Part shown: one piece after another, positions 1-7,943 of the stretch
Position numbering within the stretch: the stretch's first letter is position 1
Layout: the number at the start of each line of letters is the position of its first letter
Source: Paenibacillus sp. FSL R7-0337
GTDB lineage: Bacteria > Bacillota > Bacilli > Paenibacillales > Paenibacillaceae
DNA: 64,000 bases
Direction of reading: 5' to 3'
Assembly: GCF_037969875.1 (NCBI RefSeq)
Contig: NZ_CP150218.1
Location: 2,170,001 to 2,234,000, forward strand
Translations under genes and position numbers: made by a program
The notes under the pieces: model-generated
What the model saw: only the letters and a program-made list of their open reading frames with translations
Database searches by the model: none
Told to the model about the DNA's origin: nothing

Positions 1-275
1 GGCATACAGGCTATTGTAGTGAATCCGCCCTTGGCCGCCGAACGCGCACCCGTCTCAATGGTTTCCTTATGCTCGAAGCCCGGCTCACGCAGGTGCACAT
101 GCATATCGATCAGTCCCGGTATCAGCAGCTTACCTTCCGCTTCAACGGTCTCTCCGGCTTCCTCTACCGCTTCCGCGGCATCCTGAATCTTCGAGATAAT
201 TCCGTCCTGCACAACAATATGCTTGCGCTCCAGTACGCCTTCTTCGTTCAGTACACTGGCATTTTTGATGATCAC
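1..275 (-). CDS. pyrC: Dihydroorotase, N-terminal part (truncated by window edge)
   Basis: Dihydroorotase catalyses the reversible cyclisation of N-carbamoyl-aspartate to dihydroorotate, step three of pyrimidine synthesis, in the cytosol. About 91 residues are visible. They include the amidohydrolase metal-binding motif HVHLREPG (near residue 60), followed by ETIETGARSAAKGGFTT, typical of the class I enzyme. I place the start at a GTG at 273-275 because AAAGGAG lies 10 bases upstream and the protein then begins VIIKNASVLNEEG, as family members do. It follows pyrB in the same direction after 129 bases, so it is the third visible gene of the pyr operon. The C-terminal three quarters are outside the window. 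Confidence 0.95.
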   Translation of the reverse strand, partial: MIIKNASVLNEEGVLERKHIVVQDGIISKIQDAAEAVEEAGETVEAEGKLLIPGLIDMHVHLREPGFEHKETIETGARSAAKGGFTTIACM

Positions 276-326
276 GGTTATGATTCTCCTTTGTGCCTTC
301 CAGCCGCAGCCGTAAGCTCTGTAGTT

Positions 327-355
327 ATTATATAATAAAAATTCATCTTTGTGTA
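327..355 (-). promoter_or_regulatory. Possible internal promoter for pyrC
   Basis: On the minus strand TACACA (350-355) and TATAAT (327-332) are separated by 17 bases, in the AT-rich gap between pyrB and pyrC. The -10 is perfect but the -35 is only 4 of 6. No second PyrR loop or terminator was seen in this gap, so any transcript from here would escape the upstream attenuator. It may simply be AT-rich spacer. Confidence 0.25.
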
Positions 356-404
356 TATTTATTAATACTCTTATGTGAGGTTTTTCTGTTGCAGTTCTGC
401 TGCG

Positions 405-1313
405 CTATTGCAGCGCCCGCTCCATAACAGCCATCCGTACCGGCACTCCGTTCGCCATCTGCGGGAAAATCCGGGACTGGCTGCTCTCCACCACCGCATC
501 GTCGATCTCCACATTGCGGTTCACCGGCGCCGGGTGCATGATGATCGTTGCCGGGTCCAGTCTCGACGCCCGTTCCTCGGTCAGCCCGAAGTGCTCCCGG
601 TACTGCTCAGCCGATAAAATAATACCTGAGGCATGCCGCTCCAGCTGCACTCTCAGCATCATGACCACATCCGCTTTCAGCGCTTCTTCCATAGACACAT
701 ATGGAGCGTAGGCCGCAAGCTCAGGAGCCTGCATATTCACCGGTGCGCAGAACTGCACGCTTGCCCCCAATTTGGTGAGTGCCCAGAGGTTGGACCGTGC
801 GACCCGGCTGTGCATAATATCCCCAATAATCGAAACCTTCAAGCCCTTCAATCCGCCAAAATGCTTGCGCATCGTGTACAGGTCCAGCAGCGCCTGCGTC
901 GGATGTTCGTTGTTGCCGTCCCCGGCATTGATCAGCGGAACGCCTACCTTCTCGGCTAGCTGCTGCAGTACCCCGGCTGGCTTCAGCCGGACCACTCCGG
1001 CATCGATGCCCATTGACTCCAGTGTGCGCACTGTGTCGTAGATGGACTCGCCCTTCTCTACACTGGAGGCCGCAGCCGTGAAGTTAAGTACTTGTACACC
1101 CAGGCGTTTCTCGGCCATTTCGAAGGAAAAGCGGGTTCTTGTACTATTCTCGAAAAACATATTGGCAACAAAATGTGCTCTCAACACCGGCGTGAGCTTC
1201 TCGCTCTGATTATCCCAGTAGGCTGTTCTGTCTAACAGCTGGTTAATCTCCGACCCCGCCAGCTCCTTCATCCCCAGCAGACTGCGTTCCTTCACTTTGG
1301 TTGCCGTCATCAT
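405..1313 (-). CDS. pyrB: Aspartate carbamoyltransferase catalytic subunit
   Basis: Transfers the carbamoyl group of carbamoyl phosphate to aspartate, the committed step of pyrimidine synthesis. The 302-residue protein has the carbamoyl-phosphate site STRTRFSFE (about residues 57-65), the HPTQALLDLYT motif (about 137-147) and the late HPAPVNR motif, so both domains are complete and the length is normal for the unregulated Gram-positive trimer. No pyrI-like regulatory gene is nearby. The ATG at 1311-1313 has GGAGG 10 bases upstream. It lies two bases from the pyrR stop codon, so the two are co-transcribed and translation is probably coupled. The uracil permease gene pyrP that separates pyrR and pyrB in Bacillus subtilis is absent here. 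Confidence 0.97.
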   Translation of the reverse strand: MMTATKVKERSLLGMKELAGSEINQLLDRTAYWDNQSEKLTPVLRAHFVANMFFENSTRTRFSFEMAEKRLGVQVLNFTAAASSVEKGESIYDTVRTLESMGIDAGVVRLKPAGVLQQLAEKVGVPLINAGDGNNEHPTQALLDLYTMRKHFGGLKGLKVSIIGDIMHSRVARSNLWALTKLGASVQFCAPVNMQAPELAAYAPYVSMEEALKADVVMMLRVQLERHASGIILSAEQYREHFGLTEERASRLDPATIIMHPAPVNRNVEIDDAVVESSQSRIFPQMANGVPVRMAVMERALQ

Positions 1314-1315
1314 TG

Positions 1316-2038
<723 letters not shown>

Positions 2039-2080
2039 CTACGGATTCCTGCTTTCTTACGCGAACCTCGATTCACGTTA

Positions 2081-2111
2081 CCTTGCCAGCCTCACGGGAC
2101 TGAATTAAAGG
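2081..2111 (-). promoter_or_regulatory. PyrR-binding anti-antiterminator loop
   Basis: The minus strand reads CCTTTAATTCAGTCCC followed by GTGAGGCTGGCAAGG. CCTT and AAGG close the stem, and CAGTCC...GAGGCTG is the conserved PyrR-recognised core of Bacillus pyr leaders. It begins about 13 bases after the predicted transcription start. PyrR binding here should stabilise this stem, prevent the antiterminator and allow the terminator at 1946-1980 to form when UMP is plentiful. Confidence 0.85.
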
Positions 2112-2130
2112 CGCTATTCAACTATAGGGA

Positions 2131-2159
2131 ATTATGACAGATGGACGGGGGGATGTCAA
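2131..2159 (-). promoter_or_regulatory. SigA promoter of the pyr operon
   Basis: TTGACA (2154-2159) and CATAAT (2131-2136) on the minus strand are separated by exactly 17 bases. The -35 is perfect and the -10 is 5 of 6. Transcription would start near 2124, just ahead of the PyrR-binding loop, which fits the attenuator layout. Confidence 0.8.
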
Positions 2160-2217
2160 ATTTTCTTACAGGACGATTTAGAGGAGGGCGCGGCTGCGGT
2201 GATTACAGACATTTCAT

Positions 2218-2373
2218 TTAGGTGAAGTGCGCGGCTGCGGTGATTTTGGACTTTCGGTCGCTGTTGTCTCCAGATTGATTTGAATTAACCGCTTAGCGGA
2301 TTAAATCCGGAGACAAAGGCGAACGCTATCGCTCCTACAGTTCCAAAATCCCCTCCGCCGCTTCCACCTAAAC
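2218..2373. repeat. Imperfect inverted repeat element, about 155 bp
   Basis: The outer ends TTTAGGTGAAG (2218-2228) and CTTCCACCTAAA (2361-2372) are inverted copies. Further in, GATTTTGGA pairs with TTCCAAAATC and GTCTCC with GGAGAC, around a small palindrome CCGCTTAGCGG. One arm also contains a 17-base segment (2229-2245) repeated directly at 2188-2204. No protein is encoded. The size and structure resemble a non-coding dispersed intergenic repeat or MITE-like element, but copy number cannot be judged here. The rest of 2161-2526 holds no gene I can support, only GC-rich spacer with a CCCCCCTTGGGGGAGGGG-type hairpin near 2400. Confidence 0.6.
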
Positions 2374-2526
2374 GGTGCAAGGGACAAGGACTTGCCATCC
2401 CCCCTTGGGGGAGGGGCAGGCAGAAGGGGCACTATGGCGCTGCGCTGATCGTGCGAATTACACAACTGCGGAATACAGAAATTGCACTAAGGGCACAAGA
2501 CACCGCATCAGCGGCAATAGGCCGGC

Positions 2527-2763
2527 TCATTTAAAAAAAGTAACCGCCACAATCAAACCTACTAACAACACGGGGATACCGTAGACAATCATGTATCCTA
2601 TATATTTCACGGGTCCGGGAAGGCTGGTTAGATCAACTCGCCGAAAAGGCCCCCCGCCTTCGATCAGCTGCTGAGGCAGCAATTGTTCATCAATATAACC
2701 GGCACTGTCTTCAGCAATATCAGCTTTCTTATGGGTTTCAGCATGTGTGGGTGTTGTGTTCAT
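2527..2763 (-). CDS. Small membrane protein of unknown function
   Basis: A 78-residue protein I do not recognise. The first 55 residues are polar and acidic (MNTTPTHAETHKKADIAED...), followed by one hydrophobic segment (about residues 55-76, IGYMIVYGIPVLLVGLIVAV) and a short FFK end. This predicts a single-pass protein with a hydrophilic N-terminal tail. The start at ATG 2761-2763 is set by AGGAGAG five bases upstream; the in-frame extension to 2835 lacks a ribosome site. It stands alone, diverging from the acetyltransferase at 2934. Confidence 0.6.
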   Translation of the reverse strand: MNTTPTHAETHKKADIAEDSAGYIDEQLLPQQLIEGGGPFRRVDLTSLPGPVKYIGYMIVYGIPVLLVGLIVAVTFFK

Positions 2764-2933
2764 CTTCTCTCTCCTAATGGAAATATAATGTCGTACGAAA
2801 TCCAATAGCCCAAGAGTCTGATTATTAGCTCTCATATTATACCATTTTTTTACACGAGCGATCTACCCTGATTTCGTTCCAGCCCCTGCTCTGTTATGAT
2901 AAAACTGGAATGGAACTGGAGGCGAATACAATC

Positions 2934-3494
2934 ATGAACATGGAGTTTATTACTATAGAAGAGTGGGATGAAGCGTGGTGGGGGCGGATGGAGCGGATCT
3001 ACCATGAGGCTTTTCCGAGCGGGGCTAAGACTAAGGGGATTCTGCGCAGTATGCTGAACCGGGGGATTGGCTACTTACATGCGGGGGTGCATCAGGGGGT
3101 GGTTGTCGCGATGGCTGTTACCGGTGTAGTGGGACAAGCTGCGGACAAGATCCTGATTATCGATTACCTGGCAGTAGATAAGCTATTGCGCGGGGAGGGT
3201 ACGGGGACCTGGATACTGGAGCAGATCAAAGCTTGGGCGGTGCAGGAACATGGCATCCGGGGAGTCATCATCGAAGCGGAATCGGGGGCTACGGAGTCGC
3301 ACAAGGAGCGTATTCATTTCTGGGAGCGGAACGGATTCGTCCTGACCTCCTATGTGCATCAATATCGAATGGTACCGGAGCCTTATCAGGCCATGATGCT
3401 TCCGCTGGGTGAAACGGCGAATGTGCCGGATGATGGTGAAGCGCTGTTTCTATACATTAATGCTTTCCATCGGGTGGCTTACCGGGAGGGTTAG
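2934..3494 (+). CDS. GNAT family N-acetyltransferase
   Basis: A 186-residue cytosolic acetyltransferase of unknown substrate. The fold is indicated by the core pattern IIDYLAVDKLLRGEGTGTWIL (about residues 76-96), where the R-G-E-G-T-G segment is the acetyl-CoA pyrophosphate loop, and by HFWERNGFVL (about 127-136), the usual last strand-helix. GGAGG at 2918-2922 lies 11 bases before the ATG at 2934. A TATGAT -10-like hexamer at 2895-2900 would start transcription close to 2907, so an ATG at 2910 would be leaderless; I therefore prefer 2934. It is a single-gene unit converging on dapL. Confidence 0.8.
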   Translation: MNMEFITIEEWDEAWWGRMERIYHEAFPSGAKTKGILRSMLNRGIGYLHAGVHQGVVVAMAVTGVVGQAADKILIIDYLAVDKLLRGEGTGTWILEQIKAWAVQEHGIRGVIIEAESGATESHKERIHFWERNGFVLTSYVHQYRMVPEPYQAMMLPLGETANVPDDGEALFLYINAFHRVAYREG

Positions 3495-3524
3495 ACTGCA
3501 CTGATGCTTTACTAATGCTCTGAT

Positions 3525-3697
3525 GTTGCACATTATGCAGGAATTCTTCCGCTCCTGTGTGCTGCTGGGCCAATTGTTGCAGTTTTTGCAGGATTCATGC
3601 CAGATATTAATCATCACCGAATGGATTGTTGCAAAAAGTGCAGGATATGTGTGTTCGAGCTTGGTTTGAGCGGTGTGAGGCTGCAATTTGTGCAACA
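3525..3697. repeat. Four degenerate TTGCA-N5-TGCA units at about 52-bp spacing
   Basis: Three units read TTGCA-N5-TGCAGGA on the plus strand (near 3526, 3577 and 3629). A fourth, inverted, reads TGCAATTTGTGCAA (3682-3695). Each is a small dyad and the centres are about 51 to 54 bp apart. The segment fills the gap between the converging acetyltransferase and dapL genes. It has no believable coding capacity. Function is unknown; a dispersed intergenic repeat is the simplest reading. Confidence 0.5.
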
Positions 3698-3745
3698 ATT
3701 CGAGCCGGGCTGAGCGGGAGTCCGCTATGTAGATCGACGCGCACC

Positions 3746-3781
3746 ACAAAAAAGCCGCCGCAGATTGCTCCGCAGCGGCCC
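3746..3781 (-). terminator. Terminator of dapL
   Basis: On the minus strand GCCGCTGCGG and CTGCGGCGGC form a stem with one or two G-U pairs and a short loop, followed by TTTTTTG. It starts 15 bases after the dapL stop codon. The G-U pairs exist only in the minus-strand RNA. Confidence 0.75.
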
Positions 3782-3795
3782 CATATAAACCAAAC

Positions 3796-5049
3796 TTAAA
3801 ATTCAAATTCAACGTCGCTCAGACGTCTTTGAATTTCGGAGATGACACGCTTCTCCTCTTCCTCGCCCTTGGCGACGAAGGTCACGGAGAAACGCACGAA
3901 CGCGCCGGCATCATCCCAAGGCACGGTGGAGATGAGCTTCTCACGGATCAGAAACTGTGAGAAATCCTCGCCGGATTCGAAGCGGCGTCCGCCCTTGACG
4001 CCTTTTGGCGCGGCTACATAGAGGAAGAAGGAGCCCTTCGGCTTCTCGGCCTTGAAGCCCAGGCTGTTCAGCGCATCCACCAGCATGTTGTGGCGGCGGG
4101 AGTACTTGACGGCAATAGCTTCGGTAATCTCAGGATGAGAGAGACCGTAAGCAGCAGCTTTTTGAATCGCGATGAACTGGCCGGAATCATTGTTGTCCTT
4201 CACATCACTGAACGCCTTCACGATCAGCGGGTTGCCGGCCACGAAGCCGATTCTCCAGCCGGTCATGTTATAGGACTTGGACAGGGAGTGCAGCTCAACA
4301 CCGACATCCTTGGCACCAGGCACGGACAGGAAGCTCAGCGGCTTCACGCCGTCATACGTCAATGCAGCATAAGGAGCGTCATGGATTACGACTACATCAT
4401 ATTTTTTGGCCCAGGCCACTACTTCAGTGAAGAATTCAGGTGTGGCACTTGCACCGGTAGGGTTGTTCGGATAGTTGAGGTAGAGCAGCTTCGCCTTGCG
4501 GGCTACATCCTCAGGAATGGAGTTCAGGTCAGGCAGGAAGTTGTTCTCCTTCTTAAGCTCCACGGAGTAGACTTGTCCCCCCAGATACTTGGTATGAGTA
4601 CCCAGCACCGGATAGCCCGGAATGGTCATGATCGTGATGTCGCCCGGATTAATGAATACGGATGGCAGCATAGCCAGCGCAGGCTTCGAGCCGATCGAAT
4701 GCACGATTTCCGTTACAGGGTCAATTCCGTCCACCTGAAAAACTTCCTTAAGATACACGGCCGCAGCGTCCTTGAATTCAGGAATACCGTTATCGGAGTA
4801 GCCGCGGTTCTCTTCCTTGGCCGCTTCCAGTGCAAGTCTGGACACAATGCCTTCATCTGCCATTTCGTCCGGCTCGCCGACGCCCATGTCGATCAGTTCA
4901 ATGTTCGGAAAATCCTGCTTCGCCGAGGCTTTGGCGCGTTTGATTTTCTCAAATTTGTAGATGGAGGTGTCCTTGCCGTATCCTTCGCCGCCGATGCGGT
5001 CTGCAAAATTCGTCTGAATGAATGTAGCCTGATAGTGTTCAATACTCAT
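3796..5049 (-). CDS. dapL: LL-diaminopimelate aminotransferase (class I PLP enzyme)
   Basis: Predicted to convert tetrahydrodipicolinate directly to LL-diaminopimelate using glutamate, bypassing the acetylase and succinylase steps of lysine and peptidoglycan synthesis. The 417-residue protein is a complete fold-type I aminotransferase: GVGEPDE (about 57-63), the aspartate-aminotransferase signature NYPNNPTG (192-199), HDAPY (223-227), and the PLP lysine K258 in SLSKSYNMTGWRIG. The N-terminal GGEGYGKDTSIYKFEKIK resembles DapL-type enzymes rather than generic aspartate aminotransferases. Substrate assignment is by resemblance; a related aromatic or branched-chain specificity cannot be excluded. 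MurE in this window carries the DAP-specific motif, which fits. Monocistronic, with its own terminator. Confidence 0.8.
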   Translation of the reverse strand: MSIEHYQATFIQTNFADRIGGEGYGKDTSIYKFEKIKRAKASAKQDFPNIELIDMGVGEPDEMADEGIVSRLALEAAKEENRGYSDNGIPEFKDAAAVYLKEVFQVDGIDPVTEIVHSIGSKPALAMLPSVFINPGDITIMTIPGYPVLGTHTKYLGGQVYSVELKKENNFLPDLNSIPEDVARKAKLLYLNYPNNPTGASATPEFFTEVVAWAKKYDVVVIHDAPYAALTYDGVKPLSFLSVPGAKDVGVELHSLSKSYNMTGWRIGFVAGNPLIVKAFSDVKDNNDSGQFIAIQKAAAYGLSHPEITEAIAVKYSRRHNMLVDALNSLGFKAEKPKGSFFLYVAAPKGVKGGRRFESGEDFSQFLIREKLISTVPWDDAGAFVRFSVTFVAKGEEEEKRVISEIQRRLSDVEFEF

Positions 5050-5150
5050 AATCTTCTACTCATCTCCTGGGCCTATGTTGTGAATCTATGCTCTAAATAT
5101 GACGCAAATCCGGCCGCTGTACCATGGATTTATAATCTATTGATTTGTAC

Positions 5151-6125
5151 TTATCTGCTGCGCAGCGTAAATAGAAGTTCTTCCATATCCGCCGGAATCG
5201 GCGCGCTAAACTCCTTGTACTCGCCTGTAGAAGGATGTACAAAACCCAGTACCGCTGCATGCAGGGCTTGTCCGTTCATAGTAGTTCCCTTGCTGCGCCC
5301 GTAGATCGGATCCCCCACCAGCGGATGGCCGATGAACTTCATGTGAACACGGATCTGATGCGTGCGCCCTGTCTCCAGCTGAAGCTCCAGCAGTGTGCAG
5401 TCACCAAACCGCTCCAGCACGGTAAAATGCGTCACGGAGCGCTTGCTGTTCTTCTCGGTTACGGTATACAGCTTGCGGTCATGCGGATCACGGCCGATCG
5501 GAGCATCTACGGTTCCCTTGTCATGAGACAGATTGCCGTGCACCACTGCGATATAGCGGCGGGTCACACTGTGCTCCTTAAGCTGGGCGGACAGCGAAGC
5601 ATGACTGGCGTCATTCTTGGCCGCCATAATCAGACCGGAGGTATCCTTGTCGATCCGGTGGACAATGCCTGGACGAATCTCGCCGTTAATGCCAGACAGG
5701 TCCTTGCAATGATACATCAGCGCATTGACCAAGGTGCCGGAGGGATGTCCCACTGCCGGATGCACAACCATGCCGCGCACCTTGTTCACTACAATCACAT
5801 CGCTGTCCTCATAAGCCACATCAAGCGGAATATCCTGTGCGATCAGGTCCGTAACCTCGGGCTCGGGCACCGTAACAGTTACCTTATCGCCTTCATTCAG
5901 CTTGTAGTTCGCTTTGACCGGCGAGCCGTTGATCACTACATGGCCGCTGCTGATCCATAGCTGAACCTGGGAGCGCGAGATCTCGTCTTCCATGGCCTCT
6001 GTAACATATTTATCAATCCGCTCCCGCGCATTGCCCTCGGCAACGATCCATTCGGTGACGTCTCTTTCTTCCTCGAGGGCGCCAGAATCCGCCAGCCCTT
6101 TGACGTCTTTGTTCAAATCATTCAT
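5151..6125 (-). CDS. RluD-type pseudouridine synthase (YlyB)
   Basis: Isomerises uridines to pseudouridine in large-subunit rRNA (or tRNA) in the cytosol. The 324-residue protein has an N-terminal S4 RNA-binding domain (about residues 33-95, RIDKYVTEAMEDEISRSQVQ onward) and the catalytic domain with HRIDKDTSGL (about 156-165), whose aspartate is the nucleophile. ETGRTHQIRVH (about 250-260) and LHA near the end are further family marks. It overlaps the end of lspA by 8 bases, giving the lspA-ylyB pair also found in Bacillus subtilis. Which uridines it modifies cannot be read from sequence. Confidence 0.93.
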   Translation of the reverse strand: MNDLNKDVKGLADSGALEEERDVTEWIVAEGNARERIDKYVTEAMEDEISRSQVQLWISSGHVVINGSPVKANYKLNEGDKVTVTVPEPEVTDLIAQDIPLDVAYEDSDVIVVNKVRGMVVHPAVGHPSGTLVNALMYHCKDLSGINGEIRPGIVHRIDKDTSGLIMAAKNDASHASLSAQLKEHSVTRRYIAVVHGNLSHDKGTVDAPIGRDPHDRKLYTVTEKNSKRSVTHFTVLERFGDCTLLELQLETGRTHQIRVHMKFIGHPLVGDPIYGRSKGTTMNGQALHAAVLGFVHPSTGEYKEFSAPIPADMEELLFTLRSR

Positions 6126-6621
6126 TCCCTTCTTTGACTTCCTGTGATTCCTTCACCTCGGTGACTTCCTGTTCACCCTTCACTTCCAGCAGCGTGTCCA
6201 GAATAATCAGACCCACCCCGACCACGATACAGGAATCGGCCACGTTGAAGATCGGGAACGTATAGCTTCCGAAATTGAACATGAGGAAATCCACAACCTC
6301 ACCGTTAAGAATCCGGTCCAGGAAGTTGCCGACTGCTCCGCCAAGGACAAGCGCCAGCGCGGTAGGCAGCAGCTTGCGGGTCTTGCGGGCCTTGTTCAGG
6401 TACCAGACGATTCCGCATACAACGATTACTGTAATCACAATGAAGAACCACTGCTGCCCCTCCAGAATTCCGAAGGCGGCTCCACGATTGCGGTGCGACG
6501 TAATAATGAAGAAATCCTTGATTACCGGAATTTGCTCTGCGAGCTCCAGCCGGGTGGCAATCAGATATTTGGTACCCTGGTCAATCAGAAATACAATTAG
6601 CGCAATCAGAAAGTACACCAC
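6118..6621 (-). CDS. lspA: Lipoprotein signal peptidase (signal peptidase II)
   Basis: Aspartyl protease of the membrane that removes the signal peptide from diacylated prolipoproteins; the OppA lipoprotein in this window would be a substrate. About 167 residues with four predicted membrane segments, the conserved HRNRGAAFGIL stretch (around 45-55), the GGAVGNFLDR motif with its catalytic aspartate (around 98-107) and FNVADS with the second (around 126-131). The open frame reaches 6735, but that would start upstream of the likely promoter. The GTG at 6619-6621, 11 bases after GGAG, aligns with known LspA starts (VVYFLIALIVF). GTG codons at 6633 and 6618 are alternatives. The C-terminal tail is unusually charged (KGEQEVTEVKESQEVKEGNE). 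Confidence 0.93.
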   Translation of the reverse strand: MVYFLIALIVFLIDQGTKYLIATRLELAEQIPVIKDFFIITSHRNRGAAFGILEGQQWFFIVITVIVVCGIVWYLNKARKTRKLLPTALALVLGGAVGNFLDRILNGEVVDFLMFNFGSYTFPIFNVADSCIVVGVGLIILDTLLEVKGEQEVTEVKESQEVKEGNE

Positions 6622-6689
6622 AGAAGTTGTCACTCCGTTCTTATTTTTCCCGCGGCTACGCGGTACGAATACTGAATAAAGACTTGTAT

Positions 6690-6719
6690 ATTGTAGCACA
6701 GGCCTCAAGAACCCGTCTA
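6690..6719 (-). promoter_or_regulatory. Likely promoter of lspA-rluD
   Basis: TAGACG (6714-6719) and TACAAT (6690-6695) on the minus strand, 18 bases apart. The -10 is 5 of 6 and the -35 is 4 of 6. Transcription would start near 6683, leaving a leader of about 60 bases. The remainder of 6622-6908 shows small GC-rich hairpins but no gene. Confidence 0.4.
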
Positions 6720-6908
6720 TTGCATGACCTGGCAAACCGGTTAAGGCAGGGCACTATTTGCCAGCGCTAAAAAAGGGCCCCGGAGGCCAAGCTATCTTTA
6801 GAACAAAACGGCTTCGCCGGTTCCTGCCGGGGTACTCTTCCATCCTTCCTCCCTGGCGCCGGCGCTAAGCCCATTTCAGCGATTAGCTACCGAAAGGAGC
6901 TCACAGCA

Positions 6909-7637
6909 ATGAGCCATCTGACATCAAAGCAGCTCTCCGGGCTGCGTACTGCTCTCCTGCAGCAGCAGGAGGATATTGAGCACAGGCTGAAGAGCAGCGG
7001 ACAATACGGATTGCAGGAGGCAATGCGGGACAACACTGGAGAGCTGTCCGAAATCGACAACCATCCCGGTGATGCCGCCACAGAGCTGTATAACCGTTCC
7101 ATGGATATCTCCCTGCTGGAGCGCGATGAGCATGAGCTGGACGATATTGAATCCGCCCTGCGGGCGATGGACGAAGGAACCTACGGCATCTGCATCGCCA
7201 GCGGCGAACCAATTCCTTATGAACGCCTGGCCGCCCTTCCCTCCACCCGCTACACGAAAGAGCATGCTCCCCGCCAGAGCGCTCCATTCACCCGTCCGGC
7301 CGAGGAGGAGCTGCTGACTCCGCCGTTTGGCCGCACCAGTCTGGATGAGCGGGATGACCAGAACGGCTTCGATGGTGAGGATGCCTGGCAGATCGTGGAG
7401 AGCTGGGGCAATTCGGATTCCCCTGCGATGGCTGAGGGCAGCAATATCGGCTCTTACAATGATATGGAGATCGAAGCGGACGAAACCGAGGGCTTCGTGG
7501 AGCCCTGGGAGAACTTCGTGGCTACCGACATCACCGGCAACCATCTGACGATCATCAAAGGCAACAGCTACCGCCATTACATGGACGACGAGGAAGGCGA
7601 CTACCTGCTGGACCCGACTCGAAAAGAACGGAAGTAG
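6909..7637 (+). CDS. DksA/TraR-like protein, YteA/YlyA sporulation family
   Basis: A 242-residue acidic protein of the YteA-type branch of the DksA/TraR family, proteins that contact RNA polymerase or are expressed during sporulation. The N-terminal coiled-coil half (about 1-85) carries GELSEIDNHPGDAATELY, a family hallmark. The zinc-finger region YGICIASGEPIPYERL (92-107) keeps only the first of four cysteines (C95); the others are replaced by S98, T116 and H119, as in YteA-type proteins. The acidic C-terminal half contains YENF/WENFVATDITG-like sequence, also typical. The start at 6909 has AAAGGAG 9 bases upstream. It occupies the ileS-lspA interval where Bacillus subtilis has ylyA, but on the opposite strand. 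The exact orthology is uncertain. Confidence 0.85.
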   Translation: MSHLTSKQLSGLRTALLQQQEDIEHRLKSSGQYGLQEAMRDNTGELSEIDNHPGDAATELYNRSMDISLLERDEHELDDIESALRAMDEGTYGICIASGEPIPYERLAALPSTRYTKEHAPRQSAPFTRPAEEELLTPPFGRTSLDERDDQNGFDGEDAWQIVESWGNSDSPAMAEGSNIGSYNDMEIEADETEGFVEPWENFVATDITGNHLTIIKGNSYRHYMDDEEGDYLLDPTRKERK

Positions 7638-7672
7638 CGCAGCAGCCGATGAGGGAGCTGGAAAGGCTTAAA

Positions 7673-7857
7673 TGCACTTTGTACAACTAAAACATCTGAT
7701 TCATACGCTCTATCCTATTTAGTTGCATTCCTTACATTTAAAAAGGCTCGAATTCTAAGTTGAGGCCTCTTTAGGCGAATTTAGTTGTACAGATTGCAGT
7801 TATCCGTTTAAAGCAGGCTATTTTGCTGCATTTAGTTGAACATTCTACAATTATCTG
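7673..7857. repeat. Degenerate TTTAGTTG-type repeats in the yteA downstream gap
   Basis: TTTAGTTG occurs on the plus strand near 7718, 7779 and 7830, each followed by a C/A-rich block ending in ACATT, GCAGTTATC or ACAATTATC. An inverted copy (TTGTACAACTAAA, 7679-7691) precedes them. Spacing is about 50-60 bp. The region 7638-7943 has no supportable gene; it contains these repeats and a hairpin at 7905-7928. They resemble in layout, not sequence, the units at 3525-3697. Confidence 0.45.
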
Positions 7858-7904
7858 TCCCTGTGCTTGTCTTGGAACCCTGTTCCACTACCTACTAATC
7901 GCAA

Positions 7905-7928
7905 GGCCCCACCATTGTGGGGTTCTTT
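7905..7928 (+). terminator. Short GC hairpin between converging genes
   Basis: CCCCAC, a 4-base loop and GTGGGG are followed by TTCTTT on the plus strand. On the minus strand the hairpin lies about 20 bases after the stop of the gene at 7944-8513, but the following bases are CCTTG, so it is a better plus-strand terminator. It may serve both converging units. Confidence 0.55.
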
Positions 7929-7943
7929 CAGGTTCAGCGCCGC

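Noticed and set aside
3450..3812. 120-codon minus-strand open frame downstream of dapL
   Set aside because: It overlaps the dapL end, the dapL terminator, the repeat units and the end of the acetyltransferase gene, with no recognisable protein.
4090..5304. 404-codon plus-strand open frame opposite dapL
   Set aside because: Antisense shadow of dapL that runs into rluD; no ribosome site or family resemblance.
6765..6785. GGCC-hairpin with six T on the minus strand upstream of lspA
   Set aside because: The stem is only 4-5 bp and lies upstream of the probable lspA promoter with no minus-strand gene feeding into it.
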